From assembly GCA_039184335.1 (NCBI GenBank), contig JBCDBD010000031.1:1-42978 (forward strand): 42,978 bases of DNA, given 5' to 3'. The position numbers were made by a program, and so were the translations under genes. Source of the DNA: JBCDBD01 sp039184335. GTDB lineage: Bacteria; Bacteroidota; Bacteroidia; Flavobacteriales; Flavobacteriaceae. Numbering within the stretch: the first letter of the stretch is position 1; each line of letters starts with the position of its first letter. This document shows positions 26,097 through 36,800 of this stretch, piece by piece. Under the pieces are notes generated by a model that saw only the letters and a list, made by a program, of their open reading frames with translations, ran no database searches and had not been told where the DNA came from.

Positions 26097-28323
26097 GAAT
26101 AAGTACACTCAAATTATCCTAATAGCTGTGGTGCTCGTTTTTCTTCGGGTTCAAAATATAGGAGCACAAGAGGATGAAACTGCCAATTTTGCCCCTCCTG
26201 AAGTCGCTCCAAGAATAACAGCCTTAAAAACTTCGGGTATCATTACAGTGGATGGTCGTCTGGACGAGTCCGATTGGAATATGACGGAACCTGTCGTGGA
26301 TTTTTTCAGACAGGAACCTGTTCAAGGAGGTGCCATAAAAAATCCTTCGGAGGTTCGAATTCTATTTGATGACAAAAATCTGTATTTCGGAGTTTTTGCT
26401 CGGGATTCCATGGGTAAAAAGGGGGTGCGAATGCAAGATTTGAGTCGGGATTTCAATGGACTTGAAAATGATGTCTTTGGCATTCAGATCGATGCACAGA
26501 ACACCAAACAATATGCGGTTTCCTTTCAAACGACGCCCTATGGAAACCAACAGGATGTTCAGAACTTCAACGATAACAATCGGGATGAGGATTGGAACGC
26601 CTTATGGCGTGTTCGAACCCAACGCACCGATCAAGGGTATTATGCAGAATTTGCCATACCTTTTAAATCCATTCGATATGATAAACCCGTGGCAGGTGTT
26701 CCTACAGAATGGGGCATTACCTTTTTTCGCTTGGCACGTAAAGACTATGAGAAAACAGTCTTCCCTGCTATTCCCCAGTCCTTTTCTGAAAATCGCATGA
26801 CCTACGCCGCGAAACTTATAGGTTTGGAGGTACCACCACCTTCTGCCAATATTCGAATAGAACCCTATGCTCTCTATCAATACGATGAAAATAAAGAAGG
26901 TGGTGTTTTAACGGACCGTTTGAACGAGGCCAAAATTGGCGGTGACGTGAAATGGGCCATTAGCCCCAATGCAGTATTGGATTTGACCATCAATACTGAT
27001 TTTGCCCAAGCCGATGTAGATAGGGCAGTAAACAACTTGGAGCGATTCAATATCTTTTTTCCTGAAAGACGGCAGTTCTTTTTGGAGAATTCAGGGATTT
27101 GGGCCGGCGCAAACAACTTTAGGGTGCGGCCCTTTTTTAGCAGAACCATAGGCCTTTCCAATAGTTTTAATGCCAAACCTGCATCTTTAGATGCCGGGGC
27201 ACGATTTACTGACCGTAACGAGAATCGAACCCTGGCGGCTTTGGCCGTTCGCCAGCGGGAAACCGATGACAGTCCGGGGAGTACCTTCGGAGTGGCTCGA
27301 TATACCAAAAATTATGGCACGGAAAATAATATCGGGGCCATGATAACTTACCGCAAAGATGATGCGCTTAACGATTTAGATATGGAAAGCCAGAACAATA
27401 CTACCATATCCTTCGATGGCTTGATTCGCCCAAAACCAGATATTACATTGACCTATCTGTTGTCCACTTCACTGGACAGTGAAACAGGAGATACGGGTTT
27501 TGCAGGAAGAATATCGGCCACTTCAACAAACAATAAATACTATGTGGGATATATCTCTGATATCGTCAGTGCCGATTACACGCCGGGGATGGGATTTGTT
27601 TTTCAAAACGATGTAGTGGTGCACAGTCCAGGGGGGTATGCCATTGTACGGCCAAAATGGTTGCCCTTTGTGCGCCGCTGGGATCCTGGGGTATTTTTTA
27701 ATTATTTTCATGATTTTGAAGATTTTGGAAACTTTCAACAATCCAATCTTTACATCTTTCCAATTTATACCTGGTTTAAAGACAATAGTTTTTTAGAAGC
27801 TTCCTTCACCCCTACTTGGCAAAACATCAATTTTGATTTTGCCCCTTTAGGCCTTGAAATTGAACAGCGAGATTATACCTATACAAGGTATTTAGTCCGG
27901 TACAATTCTGACCAGTCTAAGAAGCTTTCCGGTGCAATACGCTATGATTTTGGAAATTTTTACAATGGTACAAGAAATACGGTCATTGCAGGATTTCGCT
28001 ATGCACCGTTACCCCATATTGCCTTTACTGCAGATTATGAGTACAATAATATCAATGGTGTAGGAATTTTGGAGGAAGATTTAGAGACCGACCTCTATAC
28101 GGCGAATCTTAGGCTGGCGTTAAATCCGAGGGTACAGCTCTCCACATTTTACCAGTACAACAGCTTTGATGAACAAGGACGTTGGAACATTCGCTTTAGT
28201 TGGGAATATATGCCTTTATCTTTTATTTATTTGGTATTCAACGACATCGAGACCGATATTTTCGATCCCGTACAAAGGTCCACCCAATTTATCAGCAAGG
28301 TCACATTTTTAAAACAGTTTTAG
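26083..28323 (+). CDS. Exported DUF5916 protein with CBM9-like domain, probable outer-membrane barrel
   Basis: This 746-residue protein has a signal peptide (YTQIILIAVVLVFLRVQNIGAQ). An N-terminal CBM9-like beta sandwich spans about 45-240: GIITVDGRLDESDWN, VRILFDDKNLYFGVFARD, DVFGIQIDAQNTKQYAV. DUF5916 follows, with the family landmark NLERFNIFFPERRQFFLENSGIWAG and then FFSRTIGL. The rest is aromatic-rich alternating strands ending in Phe (FLKQF), as in outer-membrane barrels. It overlaps the FecE-type gene by 14 bp (or 8 bp if ATG 26089 is used), so it belongs to the operon. Its role is unknown; placement suggests an outer-membrane partner of the transporter. Confidence 0.88.
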   Translation: MKMIENKYTQIILIAVVLVFLRVQNIGAQEDETANFAPPEVAPRITALKTSGIITVDGRLDESDWNMTEPVVDFFRQEPVQGGAIKNPSEVRILFDDKNLYFGVFARDSMGKKGVRMQDLSRDFNGLENDVFGIQIDAQNTKQYAVSFQTTPYGNQQDVQNFNDNNRDEDWNALWRVRTQRTDQGYYAEFAIPFKSIRYDKPVAGVPTEWGITFFRLARKDYEKTVFPAIPQSFSENRMTYAAKLIGLEVPPPSANIRIEPYALYQYDENKEGGVLTDRLNEAKIGGDVKWAISPNAVLDLTINTDFAQADVDRAVNNLERFNIFFPERRQFFLENSGIWAGANNFRVRPFFSRTIGLSNSFNAKPASLDAGARFTDRNENRTLAALAVRQRETDDSPGSTFGVARYTKNYGTENNIGAMITYRKDDALNDLDMESQNNTTISFDGLIRPKPDITLTYLLSTSLDSETGDTGFAGRISATSTNNKYYVGYISDIVSADYTPGMGFVFQNDVVVHSPGGYAIVRPKWLPFVRRWDPGVFFNYFHDFEDFGNFQQSNLYIFPIYTWFKDNSFLEASFTPTWQNINFDFAPLGLEIEQRDYTYTRYLVRYNSDQSKKLSGAIRYDFGNFYNGTRNTVIAGFRYAPLPHIAFTADYEYNNINGVGILEEDLETDLYTANLRLALNPRVQLSTFYQYNSFDEQGRWNIRFSWEYMPLSFIYLVFNDIETDIFDPVQRSTQFISKVTFLKQF

Positions 28324-28959
28324 CTATTGCGATGTACGAGTATCTAAAGTAATCTGATGACCCAAATACCCGATGGAAGGTTTAAAAGATTATGGTCTCA
28401 CTTCAATATATGACCAAAAAAGTAGATGAAGTTTTTGGCAATGGCTTATCCTTAACACTTTTTTGTCCGTCTTCATGAAATTAAGGCATCTTGTCTGGCA
28501 TAGGGGCCTTTTCACAGGCCAACTGTGCGCCTTAAAAGCCAACTTGATCGGTCGTATGAAACATAACTGCTATTCTTGAATGTGTAATGACACAGGGCTA
28601 CGTAAAAAAGAACATCTTTTTTGAAGGGATTAAAGATATCTTCATAACTTATACTCTGAAAGGTAGTTTATCGTGTTTGTCATAAGATGACATATTTGAG
28701 ATGCATGCTGTTGAAAAAGTGGGGGAACTCTTTACGATGGCCAATGGTGGTGTTTCAATTACCATTACCCTTTCAAATACCATTGAATTTAGTTGTATCA
28801 CCCATGCACAAGTTATCTAAATGTCTGGAATACAGGAACTGCACAACACGGCCGAACACCCTTGGCATTACCCATACAAAAAGGGAATCCATTTTGGGTT
28901 TTGAAAACCAATATAAAACAATCCATAAACAATTCGATATACTTTAAACTAAAAACAAG
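28324..28959. other. Intergenic stretch of 636 bp without a convincing gene
   Basis: No frame here looks like an intact gene. The longest plus-strand frame (28687-28947, 86 codons) has an unnatural composition. A different frame at 28566-28820 looks more protein-like but is broken by a stop. I see no clear terminator after the DUF5916 gene, only a 4-bp GGCC hairpin near 28506-28521. The promoter of the lipoprotein at 28960 should lie in the last 100 bp, but no clean TAnnTTTG is visible. Confidence 0.5.
28566..28820 (+). pseudogene. Possible gene remnant interrupted by one stop codon
   Basis: One frame runs from 28566 to a TAA at 28818-28820 with a single internal TAA at 28683-28685. The pieces read GYVKKNIFFEGIKDIFITYTLKG before the stop (given in parts, 28599-28667) and EMHAVEKVGELFTMANGG with SITITLSNTIEF after it. 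The composition is closer to real protein than the other frames in this stretch. I recognise no family, and random open frame remains the simplest alternative. Confidence 0.2.
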
Positions 28960-29793
28960 ATGAAAAGAACACATGTATTTTACACAACACTGGCATGTTT
29001 CATGATGGCAACCGCCTGTAAACAACAAAAAAGGGATTCTGATAGTGACTCAGGATCAGGATATGAATCAGATCGTGGATTGGAGATTTCCGCTGAAACC
29101 GAGCAGGAGCCAATTACGCTCGAAAAATTGGAAGGTTCCCCTGCTTACGCTGAAGCGGTCTTGCAACTAGAAGCACCAAAGAGCGCAACGATTGTTGAAG
29201 GAGGGGAAGTCGACTTTGCCTTTACGGTCAACGATTACGAATTGGGTGCACAAACAGAAGGTCAGAATGCAGAACTTTTGGCAAATTCCGGTAAAGGCCA
29301 GCATATTCATTTCATTTTGAACAATCAGCCCTATTCTGCCCATTATGAACCCACCTTTACAAAAGAGGTACCCGATGGGGTACACCACTTGGTGGCATTT
29401 TTAAGCCGTTCATACCATGAATCGGTAAAAAATGAAAACTCCGTGGTCGTACAAAAACTTGAAATAGGTGCGAATGTCGAAGATACTTTAGGATTGGATA
29501 TGGAAGCTCCCACACTGATTTATAGTCGCCCAAAAGGCACTTATGCAGGTGATGATACCAAAAACCTCTTATTGGATTTCTTTGTCTTGAATACCACACT
29601 TTCAGAAGAGGGCAACAAAGTTAAAGCCACTATTAATGGCGAGGATTTTACGATTACCGAATGGGCACCCCACATTATCAAAGGGCTTCCCCTAGGCGAA
29701 GTGACCATAACCCTTGAGTTGATAGATGCTGAGGGAAATGCAATTTCTGGACCTTTTAACAAAGTCACTAGAACGGTGACACTCAAAGAATAA
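28960..29793 (+). CDS. Lipoprotein of unknown function
   Basis: This 277-residue protein has a signal ending FMMATAC (lipid-bearing Cys at about 20) and then a Ser/Asp-rich linker (SDSDSGSGYESD), typical of surface or outer-membrane lipoproteins. The mature part has two strand-rich domains. The first contains VDFAFTVNDYELGAQT, GKGQHIHFILNNQPYSAHY and VPDGVHHLVAFLSRSYHESVKN, where the His pairs might bind metal. The second, GNKVKATINGEDFTITEW to the end, looks immunoglobulin-like. I recall similar flavobacterial proteins labelled 'phosphopeptide-binding', without motif support here. A strong terminator follows 75 bp after the stop. Confidence 0.8.
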   Translation: MKRTHVFYTTLACFMMATACKQQKRDSDSDSGSGYESDRGLEISAETEQEPITLEKLEGSPAYAEAVLQLEAPKSATIVEGGEVDFAFTVNDYELGAQTEGQNAELLANSGKGQHIHFILNNQPYSAHYEPTFTKEVPDGVHHLVAFLSRSYHESVKNENSVVVQKLEIGANVEDTLGLDMEAPTLIYSRPKGTYAGDDTKNLLLDFFVLNTTLSEEGNKVKATINGEDFTITEWAPHIIKGLPLGEVTITLELIDAEGNAISGPFNKVTRTVTLKE

Positions 29794-29868
29794 GGGCATT
29801 TACATTAGCAATACATACCATGGATGCTGCTTGGTATCTGGCATAAATAAAGAAATGTATTTGGGTGA

Positions 29869-29920
29869 GGCATCTTGTATTGCATAGTCAACTTATGGAA
29901 TACAAGATGCCTTTCTTTTT
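29869..29920 (+). terminator. Rho-independent terminator after the lipoprotein
   Basis: A perfect 13-bp stem, GGCATCTTGTATT and AATACAAGATGCC, closes a 17-nt loop and is followed by a T-rich run (TTTCTTTTT). The other strand has no T-run after the stem. It sits in the gap between the convergent lipoprotein and NlpC/P60 genes. Confidence 0.88.
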
Positions 29921-30009
29921 ATAATCAAGGTAAAAGCTTGACAAATCACTTTTTGTCCTTTGTTCGTTACTTGGCTATTGAAAACAATGTACGTATTCTT
30001 AGCCTAGTT

Positions 30010-31428
30010 TTAATTCTCAAGAATATTGGTCATCGCATATATTTCATCAAGCAAGGGAACGGTGACACTACCATTTTCAGAACCTGCAGTAACAGAGGTG
30101 ATTACAGATTCTCCAATAATATACCTTCCCATCAGTCTTCCATTTTCCACTTGGTGAACGCCCTCAATGGGATAGTCTTGGGTAAACTCAGCCAGTTCTT
30201 GGTTGGAATACGTGGTTTTTAATCCCCAAATCGCATGAAAAATCAACGGTTCTCCTTCTGGGGAGTTGCCCACATAAAGCATATTATGTCCTTTCTTTCG
30301 AAGAATCGTTAGAAAAGGAATTCCTTTTTTCTTGATCAATTGTATCTTTTCTTCAGCATTACCGATAAGTTCATATTGCTTTCCGATTTCAATCTGGTCT
30401 TTGGAATCCCTGGGCAACCATATTTTATAGGTGGCCATCAAATCACGAATCATCGATGAACAATCCCTATTTTCCAGATTACCTCCCCAGCCATAGGGTC
30501 TGCCAATCAAATTGGATACCAAATGCCCAAGATTGGTTTTTTCAAACGCAACATCATGTAAGGCAACTCGATTTTTGGGTATCGCAGCTCTCAGGATTTT
30601 GGCATTTTGGTTTTCATCCGAATTGGCGTAGAAAACCAATATGTTGTCTGGATTATCTGATTCTTCAAAAGGCAAAACCATACCCATTTTAGCATTTAAG
30701 GCATAATTCGATATTGAATTCTGTAGATAGACTTTGTCAGACAAGGGCATCGCATAATCGCCAGTTTGCCACCTGGCCATAAAATCTTCAGAAACAACTG
30801 CCAGATCATGCATGGCCACCCAACCTTTGTAATACGGACTTAGCACATAACACCATTGACTATCATTGGATAAATGTAGCAGTTGCAGTGGGGTGTTTGC
30901 CCATAAGTTGGTTTCTTGAAAATAGTCAAAAGGGAAACCCTCCCCCGCTTTTGAATAGGTATCAAAACCCGGTCGATTTGATGGGATCCTTCTCAGGTTG
31001 GTATGTGCAATAACGATTCCTTTTTTTAAAAAATTGGGGAAATCTTCGGTATTGACATTATTTACCACATCATCCCTTTGTGCTTTTCTATGGGGCTTTT
31101 TATTCTCTCCGTACCATGCATCGTCATTTCGGTATTTTTCCAAATAGGAAAGTTCTTTCCCAGGAAAAGCATCTAAAGAGGATAGTAACACGCTCGATCT
31201 AGATGTCCATGGAACAAAGAAATTTTTAATGAACTCATGTTGCATTGCGTCCGGAATATGCAACGCTGTCTCTGGATACTCTAAATTTTCCGCAGTATAC
31301 GTTTCGATTTCAATTTTAGGCACTTTCTTTTCTGGGTTTTTGCAGTTCAGAAGATTGACGGCTATGGCCAAAATCAAACAAAGTGTGGCAGACAACAAAT
31401 TTCTTTTGGGCATCAGTTTCGTTTTCAT
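30010..31428 (-). CDS. NlpC/P60 cell-wall peptidase with SH3 domains, lipoprotein
   Basis: This 472-residue protein has a signal ending AVNLLNC, a probable lipobox. An N-terminal helical segment, SH3b-type domains (about 130-300; IVIAHTNLRRIPSNRPGFD, QWCYVLSPYYKGWVAMHDL) and a C-terminal NlpC/P60 domain follow. The catalytic Cys is Cys323 in GWGGNLENRDCSSMIRDLM, with the His in KKGHNMLYVG and a third polar residue in IFHAIWG. The architecture matches peptidases cleaving the gamma-D-Glu to diamino-acid bond in peptidoglycan peptides. Its ATG overlaps the penicillin-acylase stop (ATGA), so the two are translationally coupled. Confidence 0.9.
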   Translation of the reverse strand: MKTKLMPKRNLLSATLCLILAIAVNLLNCKNPEKKVPKIEIETYTAENLEYPETALHIPDAMQHEFIKNFFVPWTSRSSVLLSSLDAFPGKELSYLEKYRNDDAWYGENKKPHRKAQRDDVVNNVNTEDFPNFLKKGIVIAHTNLRRIPSNRPGFDTYSKAGEGFPFDYFQETNLWANTPLQLLHLSNDSQWCYVLSPYYKGWVAMHDLAVVSEDFMARWQTGDYAMPLSDKVYLQNSISNYALNAKMGMVLPFEESDNPDNILVFYANSDENQNAKILRAAIPKNRVALHDVAFEKTNLGHLVSNLIGRPYGWGGNLENRDCSSMIRDLMATYKIWLPRDSKDQIEIGKQYELIGNAEEKIQLIKKKGIPFLTILRKKGHNMLYVGNSPEGEPLIFHAIWGLKTTYSNQELAEFTQDYPIEGVHQVENGRLMGRYIIGESVITSVTAGSENGSVTVPLLDEIYAMTNILEN

Positions 31429-33788
31429 TCTAGAATAAGCTCATGTTGTGCGTACTCTAAAATCTTCTCCTCTGAAATCCAGTAGGGAATCCACTCGCCC
31501 GTTTTCCATTGCTTCAATTGTGATTTGTGATAAGGATGAAATATTCGAGCTGCGCTACCACCAGAAATCACCCCCATAATCTTTTCATTATCGTTCATAT
31601 CGGCTACCATGCGAAATGAACTGAACCAACTGGTGTCGTAATTGTGTTTCCTGTTTTTTACATATCCACCTCGATTCAAGGTTTGATTGGAGCCCTGCTT
31701 AGGTAGTAGTTCCGCTCCTAGTAGTTTACTTCCAAATCCATCTTGTTTTATAGGGCTGTAGAAGTACACCGTATGTAAGTTGCCCCATTTCCAATCCTCT
31801 CTATTGGAACCCAATTTTTCAATCAAAATTTCTTTGGTTCGCAGACCGGATTCCACGACCAAATCAGCTAAGGTTTCCTTTTTAGGAGTCTGGATATTAT
31901 CAATAAACGAGTGGTCTGACAACATCAAACTGTCCAGTCGTTGGTTCCAGTAGTACACATTCTCCCAGTACATCTTCTCTAGCCCGTCGGGCAATTCATC
32001 ATCGAGTATATGAAAGAGTAATTCATTATAAAGCACATTATACACCGAAGCACCCACTTCTTCAATTTCATCTTTCTTATTCCATTCATCCAAGATTGTT
32101 GCAATATCCTTGGTCTCTTTATTCATTTTCAAAAAAGAAACAAAAATGGGCACCAACTTTTCAGCCTGCAAGTTCTTTACGTCAAAAATGAGTTCCCATA
32201 GGTCTTCTGCCCCGAACGTATTGGTGGTGTCGAATACTTGCTTTAATCGTTGATAGCGATAGAATGGGGAAAAGTGACCGGAATAATAATACGGATAATT
32301 ATCAGGTCGGGTATCATGGTTGGCGGTGCCTACCCAGCCCCTTGATGGATTGACCAAATGAGGCAATTCATCTTTAGGAATGAAACCACTCCACGTATCG
32401 CCAAGTTTCGTTGTTTTCGGTATTTGCCCATTTTTATCAGTACGTATGGGTACCAAGCCCGTAGCTTGATGGGCAATATTTCCTTTGGTATCGGCCATCA
32501 CATAATTAAAGAACATATTATCCATGTCATACAGGGTTTCGCGCATTTCCAAGGCACTTTTCGTTTCCAATAATCGGTGAAATCCGATCGAACTACTTTT
32601 GGTTTCTGCCAACGACCACCGAAAGCTCACGACATCATCGGTTTGAATATTGTAAATGGAAAAATCGGAAATGATCGGGCCTCTTTGTGTCGTACGAATG
32701 TTCAGTTCAACATCGGCACTGTCTTTGATGGCAATCACCTCTTTACGTATATGAAAAGGAACCCTGGTGCTGTCTTGCATATAGAACGTACCATCGGTTT
32801 CTTCCAAAAACAGATCCTGACTATCCCCATAAGCATTGGTTATCCCAAAGGCAACGTTTTCATTACGGCCCGAAATTAACCCAGGTATTCCGGGAGTGGC
32901 AATGCCCACAGCTTTAAAATCAGGGCATATGAGTCCTATAGGATAAAAAGTACCCGGCAGTACCCTGGCATCCATATGGGGGTCGTTTGCTAAAATCGGT
33001 TTCCCCGATTTGGATTTTTGTCCTGAAATTGCCCAATTGTTCGAACCCAATTTAGGGTAAGGCAATAAAGGGCTTGGCCTTTCTGAAAACACGATTTTTT
33101 TCACAGAAGTAGTGCTCAACCGTGGTATAGAATCAGATGAAAATTCCAAGGGCTTGCTTCTGTCTAAATTCACGGCAAGCGGAAGAAGCTCCATCGCTTC
33201 CTTCATTTGGGCAGCGAGATTGAGACTCAAAATCTCATCATTTAAATTCTGACTGTGAAATAGTCCGATAAAATGGGTGACCGAGACAATATCAATGGGT
33301 TTTAAAAATTTTGGCTCAACACCCAACAATCCCAACTCCAAAGGAAATTCATCTTTGCCAACCCTAAGATACTCATTAAAGCCTTCGCAATACCAATTCA
33401 ATACCTGTTTGGTTTCTTCATCTAGATATTGAAAATGACGTTCGGCATTTCCGTAAATATTTAATACCCGCATATCGATATCTGATGAAAGCATTGAAGT
33501 CCCCAGAATTGCAGCGGCTTCCCCCTTTATAATGGCGCGGTACAATTCAATTGGAAACAAGCGGTCTTGGGCACTGACAAACCCCTGTCCCCGAAAGACA
33601 TCTGCCTTGCTTTTTGCAATGACATAGGCAATACCATGCGCATCTCGAATAATTTTAATGGGATACTCATTGACAGAAATTTCGAACGTTCCGTCACGCT
33701 TAAAATTATTACTGTTTTTAATCCAAATAAATCCAGCCAAAAGAAGGATGAGCAAAATGCTCGAGACGGTCAATATGCGTTTTTTCAT
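31425..33788 (-). CDS. Penicillin-acylase-family Ntn hydrolase
   Basis: This 787-residue protein is of the penicillin amidase (S45) family, which hydrolyses amides such as N-acyl-homoserine lactones, cyclic lipopeptides or beta-lactam side chains. The N-terminus (ILTVSSILLILLLAGFIWI) is a signal or anchor. The alpha part has HGIAYVIAKSKADVFRGQGFVSAQDRLF. The self-cleavage point and nucleophile is Ser249 in LGSNNWAISG, followed by NDPHMDARVLPGTFYPIGL and the oxyanion-region Asn. GSNQTLNRGGY lies near the C-terminus. It is the middle gene of a minus-strand trio, 43 bp after the propeller gene and overlapping the NlpC/P60 gene. The substrate is unknown. Confidence 0.92.
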   Translation of the reverse strand: MKKRILTVSSILLILLLAGFIWIKNSNNFKRDGTFEISVNEYPIKIIRDAHGIAYVIAKSKADVFRGQGFVSAQDRLFPIELYRAIIKGEAAAILGTSMLSSDIDMRVLNIYGNAERHFQYLDEETKQVLNWYCEGFNEYLRVGKDEFPLELGLLGVEPKFLKPIDIVSVTHFIGLFHSQNLNDEILSLNLAAQMKEAMELLPLAVNLDRSKPLEFSSDSIPRLSTTSVKKIVFSERPSPLLPYPKLGSNNWAISGQKSKSGKPILANDPHMDARVLPGTFYPIGLICPDFKAVGIATPGIPGLISGRNENVAFGITNAYGDSQDLFLEETDGTFYMQDSTRVPFHIRKEVIAIKDSADVELNIRTTQRGPIISDFSIYNIQTDDVVSFRWSLAETKSSSIGFHRLLETKSALEMRETLYDMDNMFFNYVMADTKGNIAHQATGLVPIRTDKNGQIPKTTKLGDTWSGFIPKDELPHLVNPSRGWVGTANHDTRPDNYPYYYSGHFSPFYRYQRLKQVFDTTNTFGAEDLWELIFDVKNLQAEKLVPIFVSFLKMNKETKDIATILDEWNKKDEIEEVGASVYNVLYNELLFHILDDELPDGLEKMYWENVYYWNQRLDSLMLSDHSFIDNIQTPKKETLADLVVESGLRTKEILIEKLGSNREDWKWGNLHTVYFYSPIKQDGFGSKLLGAELLPKQGSNQTLNRGGYVKNRKHNYDTSWFSSFRMVADMNDNEKIMGVISGGSAARIFHPYHKSQLKQWKTGEWIPYWISEEKILEYAQHELILE

Positions 33789-33831
33789 TTTTAGATTTGA
33801 ATTATCTATTACTATCTACCTTGACCAATAC

Positions 33832-36800
33832 TTACTTCCTTCCCATTGAAATTTGGGGAATACTTTTCGTTTTTTCGTTAATTCCTGCAATGTTAGTGCT
33901 TATGATTTGGTTCAGGGTACTTTTGGCGTCCACCATTTCTCCCATCAATTGCTGTAATCTTGAAAGTTGTGATTGGGTTGGTGTCGCCCATGCCCCATTT
34001 ACGGCACGCATCAAAGAACGGACCTCTTCTCGTAATCGTGGCCTTTGCCTATAGGTCATTGACGGGGGCGGTCTTTTTAAAATATCATCCTGTAAGGCAG
34101 AAATCTTGTTCATAGCTTCATCAATATCCGCTGATAATGCATCATCAAGAGCTTGGGTTTGTTCCAGTTTTCTCCTCAATTCCCACAATTGGGTCATGTA
34201 GGTATTGGTGTTATTGATCATTACATTGGTCTGTGATAGCAATTCCCTGAGTTCTAAAAGCAATTTTGTTTTTGACATATAGGCATCTTGGCTCAAATCC
34301 ATTCTTGGATCGGCACGAACTTCTATCGGAGTTTCGAATACCTTTCCGTCAACCTTTAGACGTGCTGTATATCTTCCTGGAGCAACATAGGGATGCATTG
34401 GACCTGCAAAGAATCCTCCACCTGTGCCACCTTCCATTTTGGTGGCTGCTTCATGACCTAGATCCCAAACGATTCTATTGACACCTGCTGTTGCTGTGGT
34501 ATCTTTTAATGTTCTGATGACGCTTCCTTTGTCGTCAAGAATTTCAACAATAGCGGTGGTGGTTTCCTCTTTAGCCAAGAAGAAATTAATATTGGTACCA
34601 TAATCAGGGTTTTTGGCTTTGTAGTGGCGATCACCCAGATTTTCAATCCGCCAAAACATATGCCACAAGGTGCCTTTCCGAACAGGAAAAAGATGTATCG
34701 ATTTTCCTTTGGTGTTTTCCATTTCTTGAAGGGGGCGTATATCATCCAGTATCCAAGCGCCCCTTCCGTGGGTGCCGACAATCAAATCGTGGTCCCTTGC
34801 TTGAATGCGAAGATCCCGGACCGAAACATTGGGAAGGTTATTGTTGATCTTCGTCCAGGATTGCCCTTTATCCCAACTTGCAAAGATGCCGTGTTCCATA
34901 CCAGCATACAACACATCTGGATTTACGGGATCTTGCCGTACCACCTTAACATAATCGTCTTGGGGCAAACCATTGGTGATTTTGGTCCACGTTTTACCAT
35001 AATCACTTGTCATAAAGGCATGAGGCTGAAAGTCATCCATTCTGTGTTGGTCCACTGTGACAAAAGCAGTGCCCGCATCATGTTCAGAAGCATGTATTTT
35101 TGCTACCCAAGCGAATTCAGGCAACCCTTTTATGCTATCTTTGAGGTTGGTCCAGGTCACACCACCATCCCTGGTTAGCTGCACATTACCATCATCGGTC
35201 CCCACCCAAATCACCCCTTTTTCAACGGGCGATTCATCAATGTAAAGTATGGAACAATGAAATTCAGCTGCGGTATTATCTTGATAGATTTCACCTCCTG
35301 AAGTACGTTGTTTTGATTTGTCGTTGGTCGTAAGGTCTGGACTGATCTCTTCCCAAGAATTGCCCCTATCCGTAGATTTAAAGACCACATTGCCCCCAAA
35401 ATAAACCGTATTTGGGTCATGTGGTGAAATGACTATAGGCGAATCCCAGTTGAACCGGTATTTATGATTTTCTATGGCATCACCGGCCGATCCAATAATT
35501 TTAGGGTAGGGATGGATGTTTCGAACATTGCCATAGCGCGAATCTACATGGAAGATGACGCCACCTTGCAAATTGGCATAAACTTCATGTTCGCTACCAG
35601 GAATGGGTACGGCATAATAACCATCACCATATGCCAAACCTTTCCAATGTCTTTTTAAGATACCCGCGGAGTACAGCGAATTACTTGGGCCCACCCATGT
35701 TCCGTTATCCTGTAACCCTCCATATACATTGTACGGGTCTTTGTTATCGATGAAAATCTGATAAAACTGGGACAGTTCTACATTATTGATGATCTGCCAA
35801 CTATCTCCACCATCATAAGATATTTGATAGCCCCCATCGCTACCGTTCAAGATATAATCTGAATTGGTAGGGTCTATCCAAAGGGCCTGATGGTCACCAT
35901 GTACCGTCGTGGCAATGCGCTCCCAGTTTTTTCCGCCATCCACAGATCGACTAAGTCTACCGGAAATGGAAAAGAGAATATCTGGATTATTGGGGTCTAC
36001 CCTTACGTCACTGTAATAAAAAGGTCGAAAGTTGATGTTGGGATCATCATTGACCATGACCCAATGATCCCCGCGATCTTCGGAGCGGAATGCTGTGCCT
36101 CCCCCTTGAAACTCTGTCATCAAGTAAATAATGTTCGGGCTGCTTTGGGCAATGTGTATCCCGGGTCTGGCCATGGGGGTCTTGGGCAAGCCATTCATAA
36201 TTTTCGTCCAGGTTTCCCCTCCATCCATAGTCCGATAAATGGCTGTTTCCTTTCCTCCATCATCAAAACGCCAAGGTCTTCTCCGAAACGTCCACATACC
36301 AGCATACATGATACGTGGATTGCTGCTGTCCATGGCAATATCAGAACAGCCAGTATCGTCATCGATGTATAATATCTTCTCCCAATTTTTACCTCCGTCA
36401 GTGGTTTTGAAAACTCCCCTTTCTGAATTCGCCCCCCATTCCTTGCCCATGGCACATACACAAGCTACATCTGGATCATTGGAGTCAACCACAATGCGCT
36501 TGATCCGTTCTGTTTCTTTGAGCCCCAAATGTGTCCAGTTCTTTCCAGCATCAACAGAACGATACACCCCCCAACCATAGCCGACACTATTTCTGGGGTC
36601 GCCTTCTCCGGTGCCCACCCAAAGCACATTATGGTCTGAAGGTGCAATGGTCAAAGCACCAATGGAATACGCACGTTGACCTTCAAATATTGGCGAAAAA
36701 TTCACACCCCCGTTTGTAGTTTTAAAGATTCCACCATCAGCACCTGATACGTAAAAGGTACTGGGGTCTCCTGCAATGCCATCAATATCGGTTACCCTGC

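Noticed and set aside
28687..28947. 86-codon plus-strand frame before the lipoprotein
   Set aside because: Its composition does not look like a folded protein, it has no recognisable start context, and a different frame in the same stretch looks more protein-like.
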